Positions 20,156-29,052 of a stretch of 64,000 nucleotides of DNA are shown here, one piece after another. The DNA comes from Dermabacter vaginalis (GTDB lineage: Bacteria; Actinomycetota; Actinomycetes; Actinomycetales; Dermabacteraceae). The position numbers were made by a program, and so were the translations under genes. The DNA lies in assembly GCF_001678905.1 (NCBI RefSeq), contig NZ_CP012117.1:310001-374000 (forward strand), written 5' to 3'. Within the stretch, counting starts at the first letter, position 1, and each line of letters starts with the position of its first letter. The notes beneath the pieces were generated by a model. The model worked only from the letters and a program-made list of their open reading frames with translations. It ran no database searches and had not been told where the DNA came from.

Positions 20156-21001
20156 TTAATTCCTGCTCCGGCCGATCGCGCGCACGATCATGACGATGAC
20201 GCCCACGAAGAACAGGAAGCCGCCGAGGAGGCCGCACACGAGCGAGGCAAGGCCCCAGCCGAAGCCGCCGCCGAGCATGTTGAACGGATTGATCGGGCCG
20301 ATGACAGACACGGGTGCACTCACACCTTCACACGTGAGCGTGCCTTTGCCCTCGACGTTGTTCGCTACGAACGAGTCCTTGTAGGGGACGTACTCTTGCC
20401 CGTCAATGGTGAGGGGCTCGGAGTCCGACGACTCCGCCTCGGCTTGAAGCTCGGTTCCGTCCTCGAGAACGGCCTTGCACGTGGCTTTCTCAGCGTCGAC
20501 TTTCGGAATGTAGACGATCATCATTTCAATGCCGTCGACCTCGAAGTCGTAGGTGGCCTTACCGCTCTCAAACTTGCTGTTGGACTTTTCGAAGTTTTCG
20601 AGACCACCCATCTCGTCCATGAAACCGGCACCGGTGCGCCATGCGGCGACGCCGAACAGGATCGCGGCAATAATCATGAACACCACACCGATAAGTGTGA
20701 GAGCGATGCCAATGGGCTTCTGCTTCGGCTTCGCCGCCGCACCACCGTAGTTGTAAGGAGTGCCGTAGCCGCCAAAAGCGCCCTGCTGACCCTGGGGCGC
20801 GTACTGGGGCTGCGAGTACTGCTGATTCTGCTGCTGGTATTGCTGGCCCTGCGAGTACTGCGGCGAGCCCTGATACTGGTTCGAACCCGCTGCCTCAGGG
20901 GCGCTCGGCTGGCCATAAGGCGAGTACTGGCCGGGGGCTTCGTTGGCGCTTTGGCCGTAGGTAGGGCGCGGGCGATCGTTGCCGTTGAAGGAATCGGACA
21001 C
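20156..21001 (-). CDS. Membrane protein with Gln/Tyr-rich N-terminus
   Basis: About 281 residues: a disordered N-terminus dominated by Q, Y, P, S and G (GQQYQQQNQQYSQPQYAPQG), a membrane helix (about residues 95-120, IALTLIGVVFMIIAAILFGV), an outer polar domain of about 110 residues (KATYDFEVDGIEMM, GQEYVPYKDSF), and a C-terminal helix pair (FGWGLASLVCGLLGGFLFFVGVIVMIV). The layout resembles DUF4190/DUF4339-like actinobacterial proteins, but I do not recognise the outer domain. GTG 21001 follows GGAGG; ATG 21013 is possible. Function unknown. Confidence 0.65.
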   Translation of the reverse strand: MSDSFNGNDRPRPTYGQSANEAPGQYSPYGQPSAPEAAGSNQYQGSPQYSQGQQYQQQNQQYSQPQYAPQGQQGAFGGYGTPYNYGGAAAKPKQKPIGIALTLIGVVFMIIAAILFGVAAWRTGAGFMDEMGGLENFEKSNSKFESGKATYDFEVDGIEMMIVYIPKVDAEKATCKAVLEDGTELQAEAESSDSEPLTIDGQEYVPYKDSFVANNVEGKGTLTCEGVSAPVSVIGPINPFNMLGGGFGWGLASLVCGLLGGFLFFVGVIVMIVRAIGRSRN

Positions 21002-21119
21002 GTGTGCCTCCATAAAAGTTCGGGGACCGCGATCACGGGCGTGACGCTCTGCACGCCAAGCCTACAAGGTTGCCCTTGAGGCCCGCGTGAAAATGCGTAC
21101 CGTTTCCACGCGCCGATCT

Positions 21120-22187
21120 CTAGGGGAGCACAAGAAGAACGGCACCCCACGCGATCCCCGCACACGCGAGCGGCGTGAGCACCCACCACAGGGCGATGCG
21201 CCCGAGCAGATTCCACGCGACCGACTTCCTCGATACCGCGAGGGAGGAGCCGACGATTGAACCGACGATCGTGAACGACGACGAGACGGGGAAGCCGAGC
21301 CACACACTCGCGCCATACAGGAGCACCGCGGTTGATGTTTCCGCAGCTAGGCCCTGGCTCACCGTGAGGTCGGTGAGGCGCCGGCCAAGAGTGCGCACGA
21401 TCTCGCGGCCCCCCACGAAAGTCCCGAGCGCCATCGCTCCCGCAAGAAGCAACGCAATCCATAGTGGCAGGGTGGACATTCCCGCATGCGCGGAAAGAAG
21501 GTGGCCGAGGGGACCGTCGGACTCCAATCCGTGCAGCTGCGAAACGCGCGTGCCCGACCCACCGAGGGCTGCGAGCGCGACAACTACGATCCCGAGCGGG
21601 AGGCGGATATTGCTAAGCCCATGCCCGAAGGCCACGAGCCCCGCGGTGAGGGTCTGCGTCCATCGCACCGTCTCGGTTGTGAGGCGGCGCTTGGCTTGTG
21701 AGCGGCTTACGGCCCGGGTGAGAGCGAAGCTGAGGGCAAAGCCGAGGAGGGGGCCGATGAGGACGAGGAGAAACAGCACAGCGATGTCGCCAAGCTGGCG
21801 TATGTCGCCGAGGGCACCAGTGAACGCCCCCGCGAAGGCCGCGAGCGTCGTCACCCAACCTGAGAGGGGAACGCCCCGCCACCAGCCTATGAATAGGCAT
21901 GCGATCGCGGTCGATAGGCCGCACACGAGCGCGAGGCCAAGGGCGCGAGGTTCAGAAAGGAGTGCCTCGGGAACGCCCACAACCCGCACGAGTGAGAAAT
22001 GTAAAAACACCATGCTCACGAGGCCGAACATTGCGCCCGCACCATTCATGATGGCCGCGTAGGTGAGGGCGAGCCGCTCGGGGAGAACACGTGTGACGAT
22101 CGTCGTCGTGACCGCGTTCGGGGCGTCCTGGGCGCCGTTCGCGAAGGCCCACACCACCGCAAGAGCAACGATGCTCCACGCGAGCAT
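21120..22187 (-). CDS. PiT-family inorganic phosphate transporter
   Basis: 355 residues, nearly all hydrophobic, with the two PiT repeats: N-terminal FANGAQDAPNAVTTTIVTRVL and C-terminal FGHGLSNIRLPLGIVVVAL, and SVWLGFPVSSSFTIVGSIVG. Low-affinity proton- or cation-coupled phosphate uptake. ATG 22187 overlaps the stop of the DUF47 gene by one base (TGATG), so the pair is translationally coupled, as is common for DUF47-Pit modules. Confidence 0.88.
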   Translation of the reverse strand: MLAWSIVALAVVWAFANGAQDAPNAVTTTIVTRVLPERLALTYAAIMNGAGAMFGLVSMVFLHFSLVRVVGVPEALLSEPRALGLALVCGLSTAIACLFIGWWRGVPLSGWVTTLAAFAGAFTGALGDIRQLGDIAVLFLLVLIGPLLGFALSFALTRAVSRSQAKRRLTTETVRWTQTLTAGLVAFGHGLSNIRLPLGIVVVALAALGGSGTRVSQLHGLESDGPLGHLLSAHAGMSTLPLWIALLLAGAMALGTFVGGREIVRTLGRRLTDLTVSQGLAAETSTAVLLYGASVWLGFPVSSSFTIVGSIVGSSLAVSRKSVAWNLLGRIALWWVLTPLACAGIAWGAVLLVLP

Positions 22188-22816
22188 CAGATGTCCTTGA
22201 CGCGCAGCAAATCGACGCAGCGCGAAAGGTTCTGGAAAGCAAGCTGCACACACTCAAGCGCACCGATCACCTCGCGTGTGCGGGCCGCAACGGGGAAGTC
22301 AGACGGCTGCGTGTAGTTCTCCCACAGCTCGGCAATCGCCGTGCGGGAATGCTCAGAGGCGTGGGTCGCGAGGCGTCGCATGTCCTCATCAAATGCCGAG
22401 AGCTGCTTCGGGTTCTCGAGCTTCCACGCGCACTGCACCACGAGTTCCGCGGCGCGCTCGATGACCGAGAGGATCTCGAGAAGGCGATTGGGGAGCATGC
22501 CGAGGTTGAGCCGCACGGTGAGGTCGGCCGTACGCTCCATTTCAGTGACGCAAAGTTTCATGGCGGAGGCGACACCGTGAAGGGCATCGGCCTGAAACGG
22601 AGTGATGAGGCTAGTGGAGAGCCTGTTCGCGATCCTGTGATTGAGTTCGGCGGCATCGATGGCGTGCGCCTGGAGGCGCTCGAACGCCTCTTGTCGCGCT
22701 TGGCCCTCAAGCGCGAGAGCTTCCGCGAGGGTCTCGGAGCTTGCCTGCACGCACTGCGCGAGGTCCGTGAAGATGTGATACACGGACTTTTCGCGAGGTA
22801 GGGAAAACAGCGGCAT
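22187..22816 (-). CDS. DUF47/PhoU-like regulator of the Pit transporter
   Basis: 209 residues, all-helical, with the conserved DUF47 opening PLFSLPREKSVYHIFTDLAQ and heptad-like helices, including HRIANRLSTSLITPFQADAL, where the family binds metals. Members partner with Pit transporters and modulate phosphate uptake. The ATG at 22816 gives the conserved start; a longer GTG version adds ten unrelated residues. First gene of the two-gene unit with the transporter. Confidence 0.88.
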   Translation of the reverse strand: MPLFSLPREKSVYHIFTDLAQCVQASSETLAEALALEGQARQEAFERLQAHAIDAAELNHRIANRLSTSLITPFQADALHGVASAMKLCVTEMERTADLTVRLNLGMLPNRLLEILSVIERAAELVVQCAWKLENPKQLSAFDEDMRRLATHASEHSRTAIAELWENYTQPSDFPVAARTREVIGALECVQLAFQNLSRCVDLLRVKDI

Positions 22817-22881
22817 GCGCTCAGGGTACCGCCCGAAAGTAACCAAATCGGGCGTGCGGAGCGTCGATCATCTCACGCGCA

Positions 22882-22916
22882 GAAAAGAAGAGTGAGGCGC
22901 CGGACCGGGGGCGCCT
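22882..22916 (-). terminator. Possible terminator, minus strand
   Basis: AGGCGCC (22895-22901) pairs with GGCGCCT (22910-22916); on the minus strand it is followed by CACTCTTCTTTT. Lies about 150 bases beyond the hypothetical gene ending at 23064. The gap 22817-23063 otherwise shows nothing recognisable. Confidence 0.4.
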
Positions 22917-23063
22917 GTCGGCGCGAAGGCCGCTCGTAGCGGCAAATGTTGGAGCCCGGGGCCACCGCGGCCCGGCGCGCGTTCAAGCCTAGCAGTGCGC
23001 GGCGTGTGCGCTTCAAGCTCGCAGGTGGGTGAGTAAACAAACAGCATCCGCAGGTCTTCGTGG

Positions 23064-23711
23064 TTAGGCGAGAGTGCCCGCCGCGGCCGAGGTGGCGGCC
23101 TCGCTGAGTGCTTCGCCCGTGTGGAGAAGTCGTTCGGCGCGCGCCGTGAGCTCTTCGGGAGTGGCGGGTTTTCCAAGGGTCGTGGCGAGCTCCGCGCGAG
23201 CCTCAGAGGAATCAGCGGCGTGGGCAGAGCCGTAAGCGGCGAGCATCGCGACGGCTCCCGCGCGCGAGAGTGCCACCGAAAGATCGCCCGTGAATGCGCC
23301 CGAAAGGATCGCGTCGAGTGTCACGCGCATCGAATCGATCGTGGGTGGGTCGCTAAAGCCCACGAGATAGGTGAGCCCCGGCGCCGTGGAGCGGCCGAGT
23401 TCGAAGAGTCGCCGCACCTCGTCGGTATCGCGCTGAACCCACGTATGAAGCACATACAGCCGCCACAGGGCACCGGGAAGCGATGCTGCTTCCGCGCCTG
23501 ACCACAGCGCAGCGAGATCCTCGAGACCCTCCCGCTCCACGAGTCTCAGCACGCGCTCGACAACCTCGGGTCGCGCATTCTCGCGCGTCTCGCGAAGGAG
23601 CGCCGCGGCACTCTCGTGCGCCGCCTCATTTTTGAGAGCGGGATCGACACCTCCCTCGATCGCTTCTTGACGCTGGGGAGAAAGTGATGCTGGACGCCTG
23701 AACTGTGCCAT
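23064..23711 (-). CDS. Conserved actinobacterial protein of unknown function
   Basis: 215 residues, soluble, mostly helical, Ala/Glu-rich. Opens with MAQFRRPASLSPQRQEAIEG, followed by RVLRLVEREGLEDLAALWSG and PGALWRLYVLHTWVQRDTDEVRRL, a pattern I associate with a conserved actinobacterial orphan family, but I can name no function. ATG 23711. Divergent from the DUF4126 gene; the gap between them holds a 27-bp palindrome. Confidence 0.75.
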   Translation of the reverse strand: MAQFRRPASLSPQRQEAIEGGVDPALKNEAAHESAAALLRETRENARPEVVERVLRLVEREGLEDLAALWSGAEAASLPGALWRLYVLHTWVQRDTDEVRRLFELGRSTAPGLTYLVGFSDPPTIDSMRVTLDAILSGAFTGDLSVALSRAGAVAMLAAYGSAHAADSSEARAELATTLGKPATPEELTARAERLLHTGEALSEAATSAAAGTLA

Positions 23712-23759
23712 GTTTATAACCCTACTCGTGACGGCCCGAGCGCCTTTGGGTACGGTAGT

Positions 23760-23786
23760 TCCGACGGTTGCCCGGCAAGCGTCGGC
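23760..23786. repeat. 27-bp palindromic element, copy 3 (intergenic)
   Basis: Arms TCCGACGGTTGCC and GGCAAGCGTCGGC flank one C; 11 of 13 positions pair. It lies between the divergent genes starting at 23711 and 23824, where it could fold in the leader RNA of the DUF4126 gene. Confidence 0.75.
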
Positions 23787-23823
23787 CCCTCAGTTTTCCC
23801 GCCCTCACCCAAAGGAGACTGCC

Positions 23824-24432
23824 GTGGATGCTTTCATGATGACCTTGAGTTCGGGTGTCGTGAGCGGCGTGAGGCCGTACCTCATGCTGTTCGTGCTCGG
23901 TCTTTCGGGGCGACTTCTCGAAATTCAAGAGATTCCGCAAGTCATGCAGCGCACCGACGTGCTCGTGATTACCGCGGTCCTCGTGATCGTTGATTTTCTC
24001 GCGGATAAAGTCCAGTTCCTGGACTCGGTGTGGGACGGCATTAACACGTTTGTGCGCCCCGTTGCCGGCGGCGCGATCGGTTTCCTGCTCGGCGGCGAAA
24101 CAGACACGACGACGGCGGTGATTTACGCCATCGTGGGCACTGGTGCAGCACTCGGCACGCACGGGGCGAAGGCCGCAACCCGCGCGGCGGTCAATGTTTC
24201 GCCCGAGCCGGTCTCAAACGTGCTCGTGAGCGTGATTGAGGACGTTGGCGCGGTGGTCCTCGCGATTCTCGCGGTGCTGCTTCCGATCCTTGCGGGCATC
24301 GCCGCAGTGCTGATTTTGATTGCGGCGATCGTGGCGATCGTTGTGCTCGTGCGGTTCGTGCGCAAGTGGTGCGCGCGCCGGGAGGCAAGAAACGGGGCGG
24401 TACCCGAAGGCACCGCCCCACCATTGAAGTAA
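23824..24432 (+). CDS. DUF4126 family membrane protein
   Basis: 202 residues with four or more hydrophobic segments. DAFMMTLSSGVVSGVRPYLM, LADKVQFLDSVWDGINTFVRPVAGG and GAALGTHGAKAATRAAVNVSPEP match the DUF4126 family of unknown function. GTG 23824 follows AAAGGAGA at 23811; a longer frame from 23710 has no ribosome site. A GGGGCGGT...ACCGCCCC hairpin (24394-24419) lies at its 3' end, between it and the convergent peptidase gene. Confidence 0.82.
   Translation: MDAFMMTLSSGVVSGVRPYLMLFVLGLSGRLLEIQEIPQVMQRTDVLVITAVLVIVDFLADKVQFLDSVWDGINTFVRPVAGGAIGFLLGGETDTTTAVIYAIVGTGAALGTHGAKAATRAAVNVSPEPVSNVLVSVIEDVGAVVLAILAVLLPILAGIAAVLILIAAIVAIVVLVRFVRKWCARREARNGAVPEGTAPPLK
24394..24419. terminator. Stem-loop between convergent genes
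   Basis: GGGGCGGT (24394-24401) pairs with ACCGCCCC (24412-24419). It is in the last codons of the DUF4126 gene and just after the M3 peptidase stop. No U-tract, so termination is a guess. Confidence 0.35.
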
Positions 24433-24435
24433 GGA

Positions 24436-26478
24436 CTAGATGAGGCCGCGTCGCTTGAGAAGCGGCTCGTAGCGTGCCTCGCGGCCCGTCATCTCCCTGA
24501 ACGCCTCGGGGATCGGGCGCGTTGCGCCGATCGAGAGCACGTGTGTGCGGAACTTGTCGCCGTTTTCGCGCGTCAGCCCGCCGTTCTCCTCGTACCACGC
24601 AACCGTGTCGGCATCGAAGACTTCGGCCCACAGGTAGGAGTAGTAGCCGGCCGCGTAGCCACCCGAGAACGTGTGGTTGAGATAGCTCGTGCGGTAGCGT
24701 GACTCGACGAGCGGGTGCATGAGTCCCGCGTCTTCGAGCGAGGCCTGCTCGAACACGACCGGATCCTCGATCGGCTCGGCCTCGAGAGAGGCGGGCAGGC
24801 GGTGCCACGCCCAGTCGAGGGCCGCTGCGCGCAGGTACTCGACGGTGCCGAAGCCTTCGCCCCACTGCTGCGAGGCGGTCACGGCCTCGATGAGTTCTTG
24901 CGGAACGACCTCGCCGGTCTCAACGTGCTTCGCGTAGTTCGGCAGGATCTCCGGGTGGAACATCCACATCTCGTTGACCTGGCTCGGGTACTCGACGATG
25001 TCGCGCTCGACCGTGAGCCCCGAGAGAGTCTCGTACGTGACGTTCGAGAAGAGGCCGTGCAAGGCATGCCCGAACTCGTGGAAGAGCGTGCTCACCTCAT
25101 CCAGCGACACGAGCGCCATATCGCCATCGGCGGGGGCGCTGATGTTGAGGTTGTTGACGACGACGGGCTTCGTGCCCTCCGAGAGCGACTGGTCAACGAT
25201 GTTGTTCATCCATGCGCCGCCGCGCTTCGTGTCGCGTGTGAAATAGTCGCCGAGGAACAGGCCGAGCCCCTCGCCGCTTTCGTCGAAGACCTCCCACACT
25301 TTGACCTCGGGGTGGTAGCCCACGAGATCCTCGCGGCGCTTAAAGGTGATGCCATAGAGCTTCTCAGCGGCATAGAACACGCCGTCCTCGACCACGCGAT
25401 CAAGCGCGAAGTAGGGGCGCAGAGCCGCGGTGTCCACGCTAAACTCCTCGGCCTTGACCTTGTCGCTGTAGAAGGCCCAGTCCCACGGCTCGAGAGTGTC
25501 GATGCCGTCTCGTTTCGCGCGGGCCGCGATTTTTTCAGCTTCGCGGTCGGCGTTCGTCATGGCGGGCTCGCTGGTTTTGGCGAACAGCTCATCGACCGCG
25601 GCGGTGGTGCGGGCCGTGCGATCGGCAACGGCGAGCGAGGCGAAATCCTCGAAGCCGAGCATCGCCGCCTTGCGGGCGCGCAGAGCAGCGATTTCGGCGG
25701 CCATTTGCCACGTGCGATCGCCGCGCTCGATGCTCGCCTCGTACAGGCGCTTGCGTACGTCGCGATTCGTGAGCGAGCTGAGCGCCGGCTGATTCGTGGG
25801 GAGGATGAACGTGAGGAGCCAGCCCTCGCGGCCGGCGTCCTTCGCGGCGCGGGCGGCGGCCTTGGAATCCTCGCTTAGCCCCGCGAGCTCGTCCTCGTTC
25901 GTCAGGTGGAGAGCGGCGGCATTCATGTCGCGCGTGACCTGCTGGCTGAACTCGGTTTGCGCCTTCGAAATCTCAAGGTTGAGCTTCGCGAGGTCCTCGC
26001 GTTGCTCCTCGCTCAAGGCTGCACCCGCAAGCGTGAAACGCTGGTGGAACTTCTCGGTGAGGCGCACCTGCTCGGCGCTCAGGCCCGCCGATTCGCGGCT
26101 CTCGTACACGGCGTTGAGGCGCTCGAAGATCCGCGGGTTGAGGTGCAGTTCGTTGTCGAGCTCGGTGAGCAGCTCTGAGACCTTTGACTCGATCTCGAGA
26201 AGAGGCTCGGTGCCATCGGCGCTCGCAACGTTGTAGAACACGGTCGCGGCACGATTCAGGGTGCGGCTCGGCTGGTCGAGCACGGCGACGACGTTCTCAA
26301 AGGTTGGTTCCGAGGCGTCGTTCGCGATCGCGGCGTAGGCCTCGCGTGCTTCGCGAAGCCCCTGTTCGATCGCGGGCAGGTAGTGCTCGTCGCGGATCGC
26401 GGCAAAGTCGGGAAGGTTGTAGGGGAGGGCTGATGCCTCGAGGAGCGGATTTGACGTCACTGTTGCTTCTTCACTCAT
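24436..26478 (-). CDS. M3 family metallopeptidase (Dcp/oligopeptidase A-like)
   Basis: 680 residues, the size of bacterial peptidyl-dipeptidase Dcp and oligopeptidase A. The zinc motif HEFGHALHG is present with the downstream Glu region (NEMWMFHPE, EYPSQVNEMW), and the C-terminus YRTSYLNHTFSGGYAAGYYSY carries the substrate-binding Tyr/His typical of M3 enzymes. Cytosolic degradation of short peptides. ATG 26478 opens MSEEATVTSNPLLEAS, the normal M3 N-terminus; a longer frame lacks family features. Confidence 0.93.
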   Translation of the reverse strand: MSEEATVTSNPLLEASALPYNLPDFAAIRDEHYLPAIEQGLREAREAYAAIANDASEPTFENVVAVLDQPSRTLNRAATVFYNVASADGTEPLLEIESKVSELLTELDNELHLNPRIFERLNAVYESRESAGLSAEQVRLTEKFHQRFTLAGAALSEEQREDLAKLNLEISKAQTEFSQQVTRDMNAAALHLTNEDELAGLSEDSKAAARAAKDAGREGWLLTFILPTNQPALSSLTNRDVRKRLYEASIERGDRTWQMAAEIAALRARKAAMLGFEDFASLAVADRTARTTAAVDELFAKTSEPAMTNADREAEKIAARAKRDGIDTLEPWDWAFYSDKVKAEEFSVDTAALRPYFALDRVVEDGVFYAAEKLYGITFKRREDLVGYHPEVKVWEVFDESGEGLGLFLGDYFTRDTKRGGAWMNNIVDQSLSEGTKPVVVNNLNISAPADGDMALVSLDEVSTLFHEFGHALHGLFSNVTYETLSGLTVERDIVEYPSQVNEMWMFHPEILPNYAKHVETGEVVPQELIEAVTASQQWGEGFGTVEYLRAAALDWAWHRLPASLEAEPIEDPVVFEQASLEDAGLMHPLVESRYRTSYLNHTFSGGYAAGYYSYLWAEVFDADTVAWYEENGGLTRENGDKFRTHVLSIGATRPIPEAFREMTGREARYEPLLKRRGLI

Positions 26479-26539
26479 GCGGCAACCGTATCGGACGCCG
26501 CATCCCTGCGCACCGGCGTACCAGAGTCCAAAACGCCTG

Positions 26540-26578
26540 CGTCCGCTCCGCCGGATAAAGCCCGGTGGAGCGGACGCG
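26540..26578 (-). terminator. Terminator of the alpha-galactosidase gene
   Basis: GCGTCCGCTCC (26540-26550) pairs perfectly with GGAGCGGACGC (26568-26578), with a further CCGG pairing in the loop. On the minus strand it is followed by AGGCGTTTT, 20 bases past the stop at 26598. Confidence 0.65.
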
Positions 26579-26597
26579 AAACGAGGATGCGGCGGGC

Positions 26598-28916
26598 TCA
26601 GCTCACGCGTGTGAGCTGGAACAGCACCGTGTTTTCGGGGTTCAAGATCGGGGCTGTGATTCCGATGTTTGCCCACGCCCTACCGCTCAGCACCTGGTCC
26701 GTGATGCCGCGATCGTGGAGTTCGGCATTGAGGCGCTCGTAGTCGCGCGCATTGCCCGGCGTGGGAGCGAGGAAGCCCGAGGCGTTGCTCATGACGGGCG
26801 AGGGGACGTAGCCCGACGGCTTCGCACCCGGCATCACGACGTCGAACTTGTAGCGTGCGTCATCGTCAAGTCCCGGGAAGTAGAGGCGACCAGTTTGGTT
26901 GGCGTCGCTCCTCGAAAGCGCGGTGAAGGCGAAGAGGGCCTTGGAAGCGTCGGACGCCACCACGCCGTGTAGCGCGACCGACTCGTCGCCGAGGTCCACG
27001 CGCACCCGATCACCCGTGAAGAGCAGATCGCGCACCTCCTTATAAAGCTGAACCCACTCGCGAAGCTCCGCCATTTCCTCCTCGGTTGCGAGGCGCAGAT
27101 CCCACTCGATGCCGAGGTGACCGAAGAGCGCTGTTGCAGCGCGGTAGCCGATCGAGTGGAGGCGACCCGTGGTGTGCGAGGCACCCGAGGCGACGTGCGA
27201 ACCCATGAGCTCGAGCGGGATGAGCTGGTTCGTCCAGCGGTTCATCATTTGGCGCTCGAGCGGATCGATGCAGTCCGAGACCCACACGCGATCCGTGCGT
27301 TCGAGAACGCCGAGATCCACGCGCGCGCCGCCCGAGGAGCATGATTCGATTTCGAGACCTGGGAAGCGCTCCTTCAGCTCGTCAAACAGGCGATACGCGG
27401 CGAGGGTCTGCGCGTGGGTTGCCGGCTGACCGGTCTCGCGGAAACCCGCCTCGATGAGGTCGCGGTTGTGATCCCACTTGAGGTAGTCGATGTCGTTGTT
27501 CTCGAGGATCTGGACCATCTGATCGCGCACGTGTGCATACGCCTCGGGAATCGCGAGGTTGAGAACCTGCTGGTGGCGCGACTGCTCGGGCAGGCGCTCC
27601 ATCGTGGTGCCCATGATCCATTCGGGGTGTTCGCGCGCCACGTTCGAGTCCTCATTCACCATCTCGGGCTCGAACCACAGGCCAAATTGCATGCCGAGGC
27701 CCTTGACATGCTCGATGAGTGGCGTGAGGCCATTTGGCCACACGTCCTCGCTCACGACCCAGTCGCCGAGGCCCGCGTAGTCATCGCGGCGATCGCCGAA
27801 CCAGCCATCGTCGAGAACGTAGCGCTCAACGCCGAGTTCGGCAGCGCGATCCGCGAGGTCCTTGAGCCGCTCGAGATCGTGATCGAAATACACGGCCTCC
27901 CACACATTGAGCGTCACGGGGCGCTGCGTATCCACGTGGTTTTCGCGCGAGCGCAGCCACGCGTGGAAGCGCTGCGCGACCTCGTCGAGTCCCACGCCGT
28001 GGCTCGCGTACACGAACGGCGATTCATAGCTCTCGTTTTCCGCGAGTACAACCTCGCCCGCGAAAAGCCCTTCGCCGCCCGCAAGGATCGTCTCGCCCGC
28101 GCTCGTGCGCTCCACAATGTGCCTGTGCTGGCCGGAAAAGCCCGTGTGCAGCGCCCACACTTCACCGGAGGAATAGCTGAAGCCGCGCTCGCCCACGTGC
28201 ATGAGGAACGCCGAATCGGCGCCCGTGCGGCCTCGGCGATTTTCACGCAGGTGCTGACCCACGCGCACCGGGAGGCGCTGGGGTTCGCGCTCGCGGGTCC
28301 AGCGGCCAGCAAAGTCAAGGATCTCGTTCGCTTCCGACGGCACCGGGAGCGCCATCGTGAACGACTGTAGCCGGTAGGTGCCTTCTCCACGATTCGTGAG
28401 GGTGCCGCGCATGCGCACGAGGCCCGAATTCAGAAGTTCGAAGGTGAGCGTGACCTCGAGGCCAAGCGTGGCGTCTTCGAGCGTGAGAGTAAGAGAGTCT
28501 TTTTCGCCGGAACCGTCGGATACGTTGTGCTCGAGCGTATGTGCCGTGAGGCCAAGCCGCGGGGCGAAGCCGGCCCCGTTATCGCGCCCGCCAAGGAGGC
28601 CTGGCTCGCCGAGCCAGCCGTCGGCGTCCTGGGGAAGAAGGCCAGTGCGGGGTGGAATGTCGAGGGCATTTTGGTTGGGGGCGACCGTGGCTGCCTCGAG
28701 GATGAGGTCCAGCTCGTCGCTCGTGAGCTCGCCGAGGTCGGAGCCCCAGTAGGCGACGGCAGGCATGCGCCCCTCGGTGAGGTCGAGGACGATGCCCACT
28801 CCCGCGCGGCTCAGGTAGAGGGCGCTTTCGGTTTCGAGGGCGCGGTTTTCACAGGTGCGGAACGCGCGGAAGGAGCGCGAGGCGGCGGGGGAGTGGGCGG
28901 TGCGGGCGAGAGACAT
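26598..28916 (-). CDS. Alpha-galactosidase, glycoside hydrolase family 36
   Basis: 772 residues. Hydrolyses terminal alpha-1,6-galactose from melibiose/raffinose-type sugars. GH36 features: DDGWFGDRRDDYAGLGDW, nucleophile Asp in YLKWDHNRD, and acid/base Asp in WVSDCIDPLERQ after ESCSSGGARVDL. N-terminal beta-supersandwich and C-terminal beta domains flank the barrel. No signal peptide, so it is intracellular. ATG 28916. No sugar transporter is adjacent. A TTATTTT-N6-AAAATAA box 49 bases upstream probably controls it. Confidence 0.93.
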   Translation of the reverse strand: MSLARTAHSPAASRSFRAFRTCENRALETESALYLSRAGVGIVLDLTEGRMPAVAYWGSDLGELTSDELDLILEAATVAPNQNALDIPPRTGLLPQDADGWLGEPGLLGGRDNGAGFAPRLGLTAHTLEHNVSDGSGEKDSLTLTLEDATLGLEVTLTFELLNSGLVRMRGTLTNRGEGTYRLQSFTMALPVPSEANEILDFAGRWTREREPQRLPVRVGQHLRENRRGRTGADSAFLMHVGERGFSYSSGEVWALHTGFSGQHRHIVERTSAGETILAGGEGLFAGEVVLAENESYESPFVYASHGVGLDEVAQRFHAWLRSRENHVDTQRPVTLNVWEAVYFDHDLERLKDLADRAAELGVERYVLDDGWFGDRRDDYAGLGDWVVSEDVWPNGLTPLIEHVKGLGMQFGLWFEPEMVNEDSNVAREHPEWIMGTTMERLPEQSRHQQVLNLAIPEAYAHVRDQMVQILENNDIDYLKWDHNRDLIEAGFRETGQPATHAQTLAAYRLFDELKERFPGLEIESCSSGGARVDLGVLERTDRVWVSDCIDPLERQMMNRWTNQLIPLELMGSHVASGASHTTGRLHSIGYRAATALFGHLGIEWDLRLATEEEMAELREWVQLYKEVRDLLFTGDRVRVDLGDESVALHGVVASDASKALFAFTALSRSDANQTGRLYFPGLDDDARYKFDVVMPGAKPSGYVPSPVMSNASGFLAPTPGNARDYERLNAELHDRGITDQVLSGRAWANIGITAPILNPENTVLFQLTRVS

Positions 28917-28964
28917 GAGGAAGTCCTTTGTGCTCGTGCGGGCTCGGGGTCGTCCGTGACCCAC

Positions 28965-28984
28965 TTATTTTTTCACCAAAATAA
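28965..28984. promoter_or_regulatory. Candidate ROK-type operator of alpha-galactosidase
   Basis: Perfect 7-bp inverted repeat TTATTTT (28965-28971) and AAAATAA (28978-28984) with 6-base centre. The A/T-rich arms resemble NagC/Mlc (ROK family) operators. It sits between the divergent alpha-galactosidase and aminotransferase genes. Confidence 0.5.
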
Positions 28985-29052
28985 ATTAGCGTCCACCTCC
29001 GCTGGCAGGGGAGAGAAAATAACTCGTAGAGGCCAGGGAGTACACTCAGCCC

